Below, piece after piece: positions 33,601 through 44,023 of a stretch of 64,000 bases of DNA; positions within the stretch are counted from its first letter, which is position 1, and every line of letters begins with the position of its first letter. Below the pieces are notes generated by a model that had not been told where the DNA came from, made no database searches, and saw only the letters and a list, made by a program, of their open reading frames with translations. Position numbers and translations under genes: made by a program. Origin of the DNA: Choristoneura fumiferana (taxonomy: Eukaryota; Arthropoda; Insecta; Lepidoptera; Tortricidae); assembly GCF_025370935.1 (NCBI RefSeq), contig NC_133499.1, positions 6,763,102 to 6,827,101 on the forward strand, in the 5' to 3' direction.

Positions 33601-36600
33601 GCAACCATGGGTTTTTTCCTGGAAACAAAGTTTTTCACTTCTATGAACGAACGGTTGTAAAAATCGTAGCTTATCAAAAACCCATAATGGGTAATACCCA
33701 TCATTTCTATCAACAATCGATTGTAATACCCACGGTTTTCTATCAAGTTCCGACTGCAAAACCCATAATATCTCGACAACCAATTGAAATTTCCACCATT
33801 TCTATCAACAGCTCATTGTAAAAGCCACAACCTCCCAACAACAGATTGTAAAAGCCACAACTTCTCAACACTCGACTGTAATACCTACAACTTCTCAACA
33901 ACCGATTGTAAAACCCACATTTAAACAAACTTTGCGACGTCGGGGACGGTGACTCAACGGGGTCACGCCGTTTTGTCACCAAATTAGTTTTAAATATTAT
34001 TTATAATAAATATGTATGTTAGTCTGTAAGGTATTTATTGTATGGGCCAAGTTGCCCAAAATAAATGAATTTATTATTGTTATTATTATATCCACCACTT
34101 CAATCAACAACCGATTGTAATGTCCGCCACTTCTGTTAACAACCGATTGTAAACCCCACAATTTCTCAACAACCAATTGTAAACTCCACTACTACTCAAC
34201 ACGATTGTAATACCAACAACTTTTCAACAACCAATTGTAAAAATCCTCATATTTTCAACAACCGATTGTAAAACCCACAAATTTTCAACAACCGATTGTA
34301 GAACCAATTCCTCATCAACCTATTGTAAACCCCACAACTTCTAAACAGCCATGCATACTAATATTATAAACGCGAAAGTGTGTGTTTGTATGTTTGTCCG
34401 TCTTCGGATCGACGTGATTTTTTGCATAGATATAGTTTATGGGTCAGAGAGGACATAGGCTACTTTTTATCACGGAAAAATGCACAGTTCCCGAGGGAAC
34501 AGCGCGCGATAAGCGAACTCCACGCGGGCAAAGCCGCGGGCAAAAGCTAGTTGTACATAAATTGACAATATTATAAAACTAACTCACCAAATGTGTATCC
34601 TTATGTTTGGCCAATGAATGTGAGTACTTGAATCTCTTCGGGCACTCGCTGCACTGGTATCCACCACCCCCCGTATGAGTGTTTAAATGTTCTCTGAGCG
34701 CCATCCAACCAACGACTGTGGCGTGACAGATCTTACATTCGCGCACGCGCGTCGGATGGTACCTGGAATTAACTATAACCTTTAAAAATTCGGTCAGGAA
34801 CGAATCGGACTCGTACAGTCATCATCATTATGTCAGCCGAAAGACGTCCACTGCTGGACATAGGCCTCCCCCAAGGCTCTCCACTCAGACCGGTCTTGTG
34901 CTTTCCGCATCCACCGCGACCCCGCGATCTTAACCAGGTCGTCGCTCCATCTTGTTGGAGGCCTACCGACAGCTCGTCTCCCGGTCCGCGGACGCCATTC
35001 GAGAACCTTTTAACCCCATCGGCTATCGGTCTCGCGAGCAATGTGCCCCGCCCACTGCCACTTCAGCAGGGCTACTACGAAACTCGAAACTCGTAGTTTG
35101 TGTCGTGCGGTCCCTCTGACACTTATACTATTTAATACGAGAGCGAGAGGGACGGTACGATACGAACTTCGAGTTTCGAGTTTCGTAGTAGCCCTGCAGT
35201 TTCGCAATTCTTCGGGCTATGTCGGTAACCTTAGTTCTACTGCGGATATCATCATTTCTGATTCTATCCCGCAGAGAAACCCCGAGCATAGCCCTCTCCA
35301 TAGCCCTCTGAGTGACTTTGAGCTTCCTCATGAGGCCCATCGTTAGCGCCCACGTCTCAGATCCGTATGTCATCACTGGCAACACACACTGGTCAAAGAC
35401 TTTTGACTTCAAACACTGCGGTAATTTGGATGAAGAGACACTGCGAAGCTTCCCGAACGCTGCCCAGCCGAGTCGGATTCGACGAGTGATCTTTTACTCG
35501 TACAGTCACCATTAAATATTTCGGAGCGGCCAAGGTGTTCAAAAATATCGGCATGTGCACTATTAGGTATTACAATACAATACAATACAATACAAAGACT
35601 CTTTATTGTACACCAGACATAGTAAGCAATACAGAAAACAGATACACAGAGAAAAAAAAAATTACAAGGTGAGCAATAGGCGGCCTTATCGCTTAAGAGC
35701 GATCTCTTCCAGGCAACCTTTTTTACAGAAAGAAGGAAGGACTAGTTTACAACAGGTGGTGCATCAAAAGTAGATCAGAAAATTTAAACGTAACAGCAAT
35801 ACATCTACGAATACATACATAATTATATCGAACATATAATATACGTCCAAAATAAATATAGGTAGTGAGATAAACAACAAATAAATAAATAAATAAATTA
35901 TAATAAGGCTAATAATTACAAGATGACAGATAGTGCTCCTTAAGCATAGATTTAAATAGTGACTAGCCCCCTTATTCATAAAAACTTAACAAGCCTATGT
36001 TAACTAACAAATGCTTTGTCCCTTTCTAACAAATACAAATGTCGAAGTGACAGATAAGGACAAACGAATTTTAGCGGCATTTTAACTAAAATAGGTTTAA
36101 TTGTCGTTTATGAATAAGGGGGAAAGACTTTGCGCGTCGTAAGTCAATCGGTAAGGAGTTCCACAACCGAATAGCCTGGACAGTATAAGAATATACATAG
36201 AATTTGGAGTTAGATAGAGGCACGGAAAGGAGAAAGTTCTGAGAGCATGTTCTGGTATTCATGTATTTTATCGCTATTTATGGCCACCTTGGCCGCTCCG
36301 AAATATCTGATGGCGGCTGTACATGAAGGGTTCCGTACCTCCGTAAGTTTTTGATAAAAATTCTAATAGCATTGCATTTTCTGCTGACTGTACTTGTTGC
36401 AGAACAATACATCATCTGTGAAAATTTCAAGAGTGTCTGTGTGAGTGACTATTATGGCTCAAGAGATACGGCCCTGTGACAGACGGACAGACAGACAAGG
36501 AAGTCTCAGTAATAGGGTCCTGTTGGCACCCTTTGGGTACGGAACCCTAAAAGCGGTCAAGTGCGTGTCGGGCCAGGCGCAGCAGGGTTACGTGAGGGCA

Positions 36601-39600
36601 CGCACGAGGCCTACAGCTTGTACGGTTTTTAAAATTTTTAGGGAACTCTCAGCGCGCTAGTCCGACTCGCACTTGGCAGGCTTTGTTCCTTACCTCTGCC
36701 GATGGTTCTTCAAACTGCTCTTCACTTTAAACACCTTATCGCAGTCCTTGCATGGATGAATGTCGCCTTCTATTTCTTTCTCTTTCACTTCCTTGGAATT
36801 TAACCTGGGAAAAACAATTTCAGTGTTAGCAGCCCCTTCTTCATCATATCAGCCATAGGACGTCCACTGTTGGACATGGGTTTCCCCCATAGACGTCCAG
36901 TTGCCTCACACGGAAACACCTATTTAATAACTGTATCTTTTGATTGCATTATAAATAAATAAATCATGCATTAGGAACGTGAAATTTGGCACTGTTTCAT
37001 ATAAACATACTCACTCACTCACAAACTTTTGCATTTATAATATTAGTAGACCAGTGTCAGTTCAGTAGTGACTGTGTAATTTATTATTATTTAAATTATC
37101 AGGCTGGCACAGTCAAAATACCACAAACAGGACTTATGACGTTGAAACACACGAGTAATATTTACCTCGACGTTTCGACCACATTACAGTCAGCAGCTAT
37201 TACAGCTAGTACAGGCATCTATTAGTTGCTTCCAACTGCAAGCCTGATATAACGTTTTAAACTTTCGTGATTTTCACTCATATACTCAAAATACCACAAA
37301 CAGGACTTATCACGCTAAAACACGCGAGTAATATTTACCTAGACGTTTCCACCACATTACAGTGGCCGTGGTCACGAGTAGACTGAAGTGTGGGGTGTCA
37401 AGTCTGCCTAGCAGCGTGAGTCCTTCGAACTACCCGCACTTGATCACTAATAGTACCGGCACTCGTATCACGAACTACCCGCACTTGGTCATTTTTATTT
37501 GTCACCCCACCACACTGACGCCAACACTGACACTTATTTATAAAAGGATTCCACGAAGATGAAAGCTTATATCCATTGTCCCTGTTGAAATTTTTGTACT
37601 TTTATATTTCAAACGCTTTATGGACCATTCTTGAGAAGAAATTACGTTACGTGGAGAGAATTTTGGGATAGTGTTGTGTTTTGTGTTGTTCTACTCAAGA
37701 ATAGTGTGTGAAGCGGTTGAAATAAAAAAAGCACAAAATTTTTAACTGGGACGATGGATGGAATCCTGTTATAAATAGGTGTCGGCGTCGAGATGAATGT
37801 TCAGAGGGACGATCGGACTTTTAAGTGTTGTGTCGGTGTGATTGGGTGAAAAATAAAAATAAAAATTACCAAGTGCGGGTAGTTTGAGATATGAGTGCCC
37901 GGTACTATTTGTGTTTAAGTGCGGGCTGTGCGGGTAGTTCGAAGGACATTGACATCCCACACTTCAGTCTACTCATGACCACGGCCACTGTAATGTGGTC
38001 GAAACGTCGAGGTAAATATTACTCGCGTGTTTTAGCGTGATAAGTCCTGTTTGTGGTATTTTGAGTATATGAGTGAAAATCATGAAAGTTTAAAATGTTA
38101 TATCAGGCTGACAGTTGGAAGCAACTGATAGATACCTGTACTAGCTGTTCCTTGGTCAATTTTTGGGCATTCTCATGGGAATTTCAATTAAACTGCTTGA
38201 CCTAGGCGTGTGAGCCACGCGTAAATGCTACTATTACCAATGAGGGCTATCGCGAATGAATTCGCGCTAGGGGCGCTAGTGTAGCGTGAGGTCTCCGAAA
38301 TGTCAAATCTCAGTTTTTGGGTGAGCTACGCGGGTTTATTTATAATTAGAATAATTTTGTGAATATTTTGCATTACCTGAAATTAATTATGGCAATTATG
38401 CGTTACGGGGCAATTAATGTCTGTGTTTTGAGACAGTTTTGTCTTTCGGAAACTTTTGTCCTCCCTTTTTTTCCGAACAAAACGGGACTAAGCAACACTG
38501 TGGTTGCTGGATATTTTTATGGTACGGTTTTAAGGTGTATTAAATATGATTTTAATCTAAACTTTGTTTTAACGCCCGTAATAACAGACTCTGAAAGCCA
38601 CACTTATAAACCTCACGCAACAGTGCGCCATCTAGTGAGACAAAAAACGATAGCCCTCATTAGTCTTACCTCTCAATGATCCTAGCTTCCTTCTTCATAT
38701 TCCGCCTCATTTCCTTCTCCCTCAACACCTCTTGTCTCTTTTCATTTGTCAGACCGAACGAGTGCCATTTTGTATGTATGAGGAACCTCTTCGGGTGTTT
38801 GAAGAGCAGATTGCAGTGGCAGCACTCATAGTATGTGTTTGATTCGGTACCTGAAAGAGAAAGTAAGAATATGAAGAATATGTTCAGGTGCAGATAGAAA
38901 CATGCGTCAGACGAAGTGGCGTGGCGTCGCTTTTTAATAGTATTTTTCCGCCTTCAAGGTAACTGAATTACATGCATCAATCTTTTTTTTTTTAATCTTA
39001 TATTTTAACGAGGCTTTGGTACACTAAATGTGAGTATGCCAGCCTCATGGGGAGCCTCAGATACATGTAACACTCTTCCTTGTGCCGGCCGAAACCTTTT
39101 CTCTGGATGCAAAGGCCTGTCTAATGAACTTGTAAATCAGCATCCCATCCAGATACCTGTTTCTGATGTCCTTATTCTGATCTCATTCCAGAAGAAAATG
39201 AAGGTCTTCAGTCTTATTACAACCTATACACAAGGGTGATTGTACAACTCTCATCAAAGGGTGTAGCCGTGTTTGTATGGGGCATTGGCCCCAGAAGCCA
39301 AATCGATTGCCGTTTTGCTGATTTATAAGCCCAGATGCAAGATGCTATTTAATAAAAAAAAAACATTGAAAATGCTGCAGGTTTTTGAGAAAATTAAAAA
39401 AAAAGAAAATTTATTTTAATTTTTTTTTTATCTCAACTACATAACCGTTTTTTTTTGTAACTTACACACATTATGTAAGTTATAAAGATTGCAAAAGATT
39501 CCAAATATCCTTATAAGTAGTGAAGAGCATTGTGAAAATAAAATGTACTATAGACAGTGCATGTTTTTGAAAAAAATATATGTTATAGAATAATAGTTTC

Positions 39601-41157
39601 TACATAATATCATGAAAATTGGTGGGTGTCCCTAACACGGAAATAAATATAAAAAAATATAGAAAACTTAAAAGTGAAAATTTCACTCCTTATAATGATA
39701 TTTGGAAATCCATTTTTTTTTTAATAATGCATCTTTATAACTTACATAATGTGTGTAAGTTACAAAAAAACGGTTCCGTAGTTTAGATAAAAAAAAAAAA
39801 ACAATTTTCTTTTTTTTTCTTTTTCTCAAAAACCTGCAGCATGTTCGTTTTTTTTTTTATGAAGCATCTTACATCTGGGCTTATAAATCAGCAAAACGGC
39901 AATCAATTTGGCTTCTGGGGCCAATGTCCCATACAAACACGGCTATACCCTTTAGGAAGTAATTTAGTGGAATGTGACCCTAAAAACAGAAATTGAATGA
40001 TACTTACCACCATTTAGTATAGCGCTTATTGCATCTCCCAAATTATCTCCATCTACAATCACTGCATCATCTTCAAGGGAATCTTTATCAGTCGAGTTAC
40101 TATCCCGCAAGAACGGTTGCAAATTATCAGCATCTGTCCATGTTGCTACGGGTTCTATCTTCACAGAAACCATTTCCATCTCGTGTTTAACTTCTACTTC
40201 TTTAGTATCCGTATTTGTTTCGTGCAAAGGTCTCTCAAGTCTACTCTGTAATAAGCTTCGTTTCAATGGTTCACAGTGTATTTTGCTTTGTATATTTATG
40301 TCAGTGTCTATGTTTTTCATAGTTTCTGATTCGTTGGGTATGTTTGTTACTTCCGTTCTTAAGGGATCCTCGTTCATACTATCCTTTTTCGCCTTTGGAT
40401 TTACAACGGTTTTTGATTTATTGTTGTTACTTGTACTGTTTTTATTATTTACATTAGCATTTGTGCTTACTTCTGTTTGTACATTTTTTAACTTGTCTTT
40501 AGACGAGTTATTGATAAGAATATTTTCAATGAGTTTAACAGTATTTTCTAGGCTCTTTCTTCGATTACTATCCATAAGAGATTTTTCTGGTATCTTAGAT
40601 AAATCTTGACTATAAAATGGGTTTTCTTGTAAATTATTATCCTGGGGGTAGTTATCTATACCTATGTGCTTGTGAAAAGCCTTCGTGTGTATTTGGGGAA
40701 TATTTATTGGCATTTTACGACAGTAGCTTTCTCTGTAATGTGGGGTGTTTGCTTCAGTAGTTTTGGTCTCATAACTCTGATAATTAGCCATTATAGAGCC
40801 TTGATCGTTTTGTATGTTCAAATTCATAGGCAACATACCGTTCTGAGTGTTGTTTAAGCTGGATTGATGGGACAATGTAGCATTCGGATGACCGTAACTT
40901 TGTTGAAAGTTCAAGCTATGGTAATTCGTAAAAGGATTCATAGAATGCCCTAAATTTAACGGAGGATGGCCGAACGACGAATAATCTGGCATACTAAAGT
41001 GCGGGACAGTTGGCTGCGGTGTCTGTTGAGGCATTTTAGCCAAATTATTTATGTTATTGCCTATAGTCATAGCGTTTGGTATCGGGGTCATGTTTACAGG
41101 CGCCCCCATGTTTATTGGCACGTCGTTCGGCCCGAATAGCCCACTGTTATGTAACAT
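30395..41157 (-). CDS. C2H2 zinc-finger protein gene, six coding exons, 662 aa
   Basis: Exons in transcript order: 41157-40008, 38850-38670, 36804-36694, 34762-34588, 33618-33466, 30613-30395. Each junction has GT/AG sites, and phases (1,2,2,0,0) match throughout, giving 1989 nt. The N-terminal ~380 residues are Asn/Ser/Pro-rich and look disordered, beginning MLHNSGLFGPNDVP. Eight C2H2 fingers follow: CCHCNLLF, CKDCDKVF, CKICHATV, CSECPKRF, CEQCEKKF, CTYCGKGF, CPTCHRCF, CSQCPRRY. The sixth lacks its last His (SHSASK). The second finger spans the exon 3/4 junction. Probably a nuclear DNA-binding regulator; the specific family is not recognised. Introns are full of transposons. The last exon is also duplicated at 878-1096. 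A shorter or alternative fifth intron is possible because a zinc-finger relic lies at 33337-33405. Confidence 0.88.
30637..30700 (-). repeat. Truncated family A retroposon in intron 5
   Basis: Only the tail end (catcaggagacccacttgc...tcaaataaa on the minus strand) plus a long A-tail, flanked by gataa on both sides. Absent from the left arm. It sits about 24 bp upstream of the exon 6 acceptor. Confidence 0.8.
30755..31046. mobile_element. MITE-like element with tRNA-like core, right-arm copy
   Basis: Same structure as 1171-1460: ~88-bp inverted ends TATGATTGG/CCAATCATA and a truncated tRNA-like core. Confidence 0.75.
31217..31287 (+). repeat. tRNA-like module, unit A, right arm
   Basis: As 1632-1702. 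The single change in the T-arm (CCCAG to TCCAG) replaces a G-C pair by a G-T wobble, so the stem survives. Confidence 0.75.
31533..31606 (+). repeat. tRNA-like module, unit B, right arm
   Basis: Identical in all paired positions to 1948-2021, with an 8-bp GACCATCA/TGATGGTC acceptor stem. Confidence 0.75.
31654..31726 (+). repeat. 32-bp tandem repeat, right arm
   Basis: Partner of 2069-2142; two full units plus gacagagtt. Confidence 0.85.
32775..33051 (-). repeat. SINE-like retroposon, family A
   Basis: Right-arm partner of 3872-4157, without the local rearrangement seen there, so closer to the consensus. Confidence 0.8.
33337..33405 (-). pseudogene. Zinc-finger exon relic
   Basis: On the minus strand MYLRIKERPHRCSKYGDKF reads like the linker and start of a C2H2 finger (LRIHTGERPHRC-type). 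The second Cys is Tyr and it runs into a LINE-type (ttcaaa) tail. A SINE/RTE tail piece (33412-33451) separates it from exon 5. Probably an ancestral continuation of finger 6 that was lost. Confidence 0.55.
33466..33618 (-). CDS. Zinc-finger gene exon 5
   Basis: Acceptor ttgtttccag and donor GTAAGC; 51 codons, phase 0 at both ends. Encodes finger 5 (CEQCEKKF...HMKCH) and most of finger 6 (CTYCGKGFFESYNLQ). Confidence 0.9.
33640..34350. repeat. 30-bp minisatellite in intron 4, interrupted
   Basis: Diverged 30-bp units of the type CTTCTCAACAACCGATTGTA + AAACCCACAA fill 33640-33925 and 34085-34345. The array is split by a retroposed fragment (about 33930-34085) ending gcccaaaataaatgaattta and TTA iterations. 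Confidence 0.8.
34350..34560 (+). repeat. Dispersed LINE-like tail repeat
   Basis: Starts tactaatattataaacgcga and ends gcaaagccgcgggcaaaagc, a common lepidopteran repeat arrangement. No coding sequence. Confidence 0.5.
34588..34762 (-). CDS. Zinc-finger gene exon 4
   Basis: Acceptor ttaattccag, donor GTGAGT; 175 nt. Completes finger 2 with its final His, then encodes fingers 3 (CKICHATV...HLNTH) and 4 (CSECPKRF...HKDTH). Confidence 0.9.
34815..35500 (-). mobile_element. RTE-type LINE 3' end, interrupted by a MITE
   Basis: On the minus strand it encodes KSKVFDQCVLPVMTYGSETW, VTQRAMERAMLGVSLRDRIR and DIARRIAKLQ. After an insertion, KWQWAGHIARE and GRPPTRWSDD follow. It ends with CCAGCAGTGGACGT and a gatgatga tail. 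5'-truncated and interrupted, so inactive. Confidence 0.88.
35066..35198. mobile_element. ~130-bp MITE inserted in the RTE coding region
   Basis: Inverted ends CAGGGCTACTACGAAACTCG and CGAGTTTCGTAGTAGCCCTG with a short core. The uninterrupted target is visible at 18050. A decayed relative lies at 63475-63585. Confidence 0.85.
35573..35765 (-). mobile_element. LINE 3' tail with (TACAA)n
   Basis: Starts with atacaatacaatacaaag and ctctttattgtacacc, then agcgatctcttccaggcaacc. A second copy is at 54639-54775. Confidence 0.7.
35967..36122. mobile_element. MITE with CCCCCTTATTCATAAA ends
   Basis: Perfect 16-bp inverted ends CCCCCTTATTCATAAA / TTTATGAATAAGGGGG bound 156 bp without an ORF. Target duplication not clear. 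Confidence 0.8.
36300..36680 (+). repeat. Dispersed repeat with ggaaccct and gacagacagac motifs
   Basis: Shares agggttccgtac, a short (gaca)n run and gtgcgtgtcggg with 8120-8740 and 49098-49530. Confidence 0.55.
36694..36804 (-). CDS. Zinc-finger gene exon 3
   Basis: Acceptor ttttttcccag, donor GTAAGG; 111 nt. Encodes a charged linker and CKDCDKVFKVKSSLKNHRQR, the start of finger 2. Confidence 0.88.
37090..38160. mobile_element. Foldback Penelope-type non-autonomous element
   Basis: Imperfect inverted repeats (37205-37560 and 37770-38155) surround ~210 bp. The left side also holds a tandem extra unit (about 37100-37230). Each unit has ATGTGGTCGAAACGTCGAGG or a variant, the hammerhead-like hallmark of Penelope pseudo-LTRs. 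No endonuclease or reverse-transcriptase coding remains. It lies in intron 2 of the zinc-finger gene. Confidence 0.7.
38239..38661 (+). mobile_element. MITE family D, complete copy next to a splice donor
   Basis: Starts AATGAGGGCTATCG and ends CGATAGCCCTCATT. Its right end lies eight bases inside intron 2, immediately after GTAAGACT. Two other copies are at 21624-21947 and 22921-23350. Confidence 0.85.
38670..38850 (-). CDS. Zinc-finger gene exon 2
   Basis: Acceptor tttctctttcag, donor GTAAGA; 181 nt. Encodes finger 1 (CCHCNLLFKHPKRFLIHTKWH) and a basic helical stretch (KEMRRNMKKEARIIER). Confidence 0.9.
39256..39953. mobile_element. Foldback/MITE with ~230-bp inverted arms in intron 1
   Basis: The left arm starts aaagggtgtagccgtgtttg, the right arm ends caaacacggctataccctt. 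The arms pair over about 230 bp through aagccaaatcgattgccg and the gtaacttacacacattatg region. Poly-A/poly-T runs sit inside. No ORF. Confidence 0.85.
40008..41157 (-). CDS. Zinc-finger gene exon 1 (N-terminal, disordered)
   Basis: 1150 nt from ATG at 41157 to donor GTAAGT; phase 1. 383 codons rich in Asn, Ser, Pro and Met, with acidic DDAVIVDGDNLGD near the end. No ZAD or BTB domain seen. Reading on into the intron would add a short tail and stop at 39964. A possible acceptor (gtgaatttcag, near 41180) hints at a 5' UTR intron. Confidence 0.88.
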
Positions 41158-41737
41158 AGTTAATCAAACACTGAAATTCACAGTCTAATTGGATTTTAAA
41201 CCCATTTTTGGTGTTAAAAATTAAAAGTAAACACTGCTGTAGAAAGCCATTATCTTTGACGTTAATATATCCACCCAAAAACCGGTGATATGGGAGACAG
41301 ATTGTTGTGATGTGCGCAATTTACGGTTCACTTGAATCGATTCATTCGATTATTGTGTCCGAAATATTTAAAAAACGCACCTTTTATATTTTTTATTCAC
41401 AGTAAATCTGCTTAAAATGAAATGAAAATACAATTCAGGTTTTATAAAGAACGAAACGTTTCTTAATTTTTTTCATATATTCGTTTCTCAGTGCTCATGC
41501 ACGGTGAGCTTTAAATGAGCCCTATTAAACCGGTATTTTGACACGTTTCCAACCCTATGACAATGTTGTCCTTCATTGATTTTCTTTTCCGGTTTTCAAT
41601 TTTTCATTGTAAATTTGTAACTGATTGTAGCTTTGACGTTTGTCAAAGATGGTCGCATCGCAATGAGTGATTATTTATTTGCGTGATTCATTTATCAGTA
41701 ACTACTCCTTATAAAAACTCAATTAAAGTGTCTAGAA
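41158..41737. promoter_or_regulatory. Divergent intergenic region, likely shared promoter
   Basis: 580 bp between two start codons that point away from each other. No transposon is recognisable inside it, unlike its surroundings. No unambiguous TATA box or initiator assigned. Confidence 0.55.
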
Positions 41738-41869
41738 ATGGCGTTGAGCGCTATAGCGGAAGATTACTTCCGTTCAATGAATCCTTTGGCGTCAAAAATA
41801 CACGAAGACATTTGTGAAGCAAAAAATTCGTACGAAAACATCTGGGATACACTGTCCGAGAAAGAAAAA
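41738..41869 (+). CDS. First coding exon of an unidentified gene (possibly DUF4706-like)
   Basis: ATG followed by 44 codons, then a GTGAGT donor at 41870. The peptide starts MALSAIAEDYFRSMNPLAS and ends WDTLSEKEK, an acidic helical N-terminus. The YFRSMNPLASKI pattern recalls DUF4706 (C1orf198-like) proteins, which begin with a YF..MSPLA.KI motif; this is from memory and tentative. No second exon could be found to the right, so the first intron may exceed 22 kb. It is the divergent partner of the zinc-finger gene. Confidence 0.6.
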
Positions 41870-42588
41870 GTGAGTTTTCTTGCTTCCCCGTTGCCTATTT
41901 TCACTTATTGAACAACTGATTACACAGTTAAATAATAATCACGTAAGCTACGGCTGTTGTGTTTGTATAGGCCAATGAACTCCTACATTGCTAATTATAG
42001 ACTATTCCAACCCAACTGAAAAGAACGTGTGGAATTCATCTACCGTAAATAATGAAAATGTGAAATTGTCATTATCTAATGCACACGCTTGATAATTTAA
42101 TTTGCATAGCAATTTTTTTACTTTTTGTTTGTTTGTATTATTTAAACAAATAATTATAATTGAGATAAACAAAGCTAGAATACAGTTTGTTTAAGTTTCT
42201 AAATGAAAGGTTAGAAATAAAAATACATTAATAATTATTGTCATAGTGAATAAGGGAGCTCATTTGAACAAAGTTATAGAAATATTTATAAAGAGCAATA
42301 AAAGTTAAAAAAAAGTTTACAATGCCAATGTCTGTCTGTCTGACTGTGGCATCATAGCTCACAAACGGATGAACTGATTTTGATGCATATTTTATGCTCC
42401 TTCACAATAAAATAAGATTTGGGTGAAATTTGGCATGTATCTTGAATAATATTAGGCTGTTTTAATCGGATCGAACATATTTGAGCCAATCAACTTTTTA
42501 GTGCTGCCATGGCAACGGTCGGCAATGTAATGTCTCCTGAGTTACATATTAAATTGAAAAGTATGATTTCATCTCCTAAGTATGCTAA
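41870..42588. other. Presumed intron sequence
   Basis: AT-rich, with a dispersed tail containing tgtctgtctgtctgac near 42330. No coding exon seen. Confidence 0.4.
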
Positions 42589-42590
42589 TA

Positions 42591-42897
42591 CAGTAGAACC
42601 CGCTTAATAAGATTTCCTGCAGAATATGCTATTTTACGCCGGTCCCTGAACCTTAGGGCCTGTTTTCATAAATTTTTTTCATGGTTAATATGACTCGCGT
42701 CCCGCTTAATACGCCATATAAAATTATATTTTTATTATAATATTACCCACATTGCATCGTCATACAATGTTACCAACTAATGTATGCATTATCATCATGT
42801 CTTCCATTCTAAATAAACAAATTACATGAAATAATACTAGTTTTTCACTTGTTTTTTTGCTCGGTCCCCTCAGAATCGTCTTAAGCGGGTTCTACTG
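42591..42897. mobile_element. pogo/Tigger-type MITE
   Basis: Inverted ends CAGTAGAACCCGCTTAA / TTAAGCGGGTTCTACTG with TA on both sides (42589-42590, 42898-42899), the signature of Tc1/mariner-pogo elements. 307 bp, no ORF. Confidence 0.88.
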
Positions 42898-43090
42898 TAG
42901 TATACAATGCACTTTTTTTGTTTTTTTTTTGTTTCTTCTTTCTGCAATGTGGCAATCTGTGAACTCAACACAATAAGCCACTTCTTTGTCTTTTCATGTC
43001 TCTGTCATCAACTGAGACATACTCCACTGAGCATCCCTTCAAGTGCTGTCATTGAACCTGCTTGGTAGAGCAGGGGCACTGTGCTTCTTC

Positions 43091-43313
43091 CAGTGGCGTA
43101 GCTAGGTAACCTAGGGCCCTGGGGCAAATAAAAAAATGGGGCCCACTGCTATCAAAACTGGTAAGGTTTTTTGAAGTAAAATCATTATATATACAAATAC
43201 TTTAAAAATGCTAAGCAACTTTATCATCAGCTATAAAGCAGAATTTCGAGGGCCCCTGAGCTTGAGGGCCCCGGGGCACTGCCCCGCCTAGCCCCTTGGC
43301 AGCTACGCCACTG
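43091..43313. mobile_element. hAT-like MITE, copy 2
   Basis: Close relative of 23623-23848. Flanks gcttcttc and ccttcttc match in 7 of 8 bases, supporting an 8-bp target duplication. Confidence 0.8.
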
Positions 43314-43329
43314 CCTTCTTCAGTCTGTT

Positions 43330-43640
43330 GTAGTGCATGCTTCCTGTGCCTTTCAGTTTTGTTGCCAATTGATTTATGTGTTTTGATAATCTGGCCTGAT
43401 ACGATTTGCTATATTTTACAATTTCCTGCTTAATTGTGCTGATATTCAAGTCCAAGTGTAGGTATTAGCTTGTTGCTTATGTAAAAAGGTATGTTCAGCA
43501 TTGTCCTCAACGTTTTATTCTGAAACCTTTGTAGTATTTCAATATTACTGTTGCTCGCGGTTCCCCATAGTTGTATTCCGTAGGTCCAAACGGGTTTAAA
43601 TTTTTTCAATTTCAATTTATTGTGAAGAATCCAGGTGTCT
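43330..43640 (-). mobile_element. Jockey-like LINE fragment
   Basis: Encodes KPVWTYGIQLWGTASNSNIE and ILQRFQNKTLRTMLN, the conserved end of Jockey-clade reverse transcriptase. It abuts another LINE tail (ttcaatttcaatttattg) at 43605-43625, which starts a second LINE-derived block to about 44000. Confidence 0.85.
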
Positions 43641-44023
43641 CTCTAAACCCTTACCTTTTCAGGCGTACACACTTTTGCTTACAAAATATATTCGAAAAAA
43701 AAAAGAGTAAACAATGAAAAATTACAAATGTCAACAATGAGTTTAAATTAAATGTCACAATAAAATTATATAATTAATAAAATTACATACTTACTAAGAA
43801 TCAATTAAAAAAATCTTTAATAGAATAGAAACATTTTTCATTTATCCATTCCTTAGTCTTTTCCTTAAATATACTTAATTTGCATTGTTTGTAATCGTCA
43901 GGTAACCTATTAAAATTTTTGATACACATAATGTAGGAGATTTTGGAATTCAGGGCTAGTTTAACTAAAGTTTGAGAATTGTTTTATATAGAGTGATTTT
44001 GCTGTCCATTGACAGTCTTTTGC

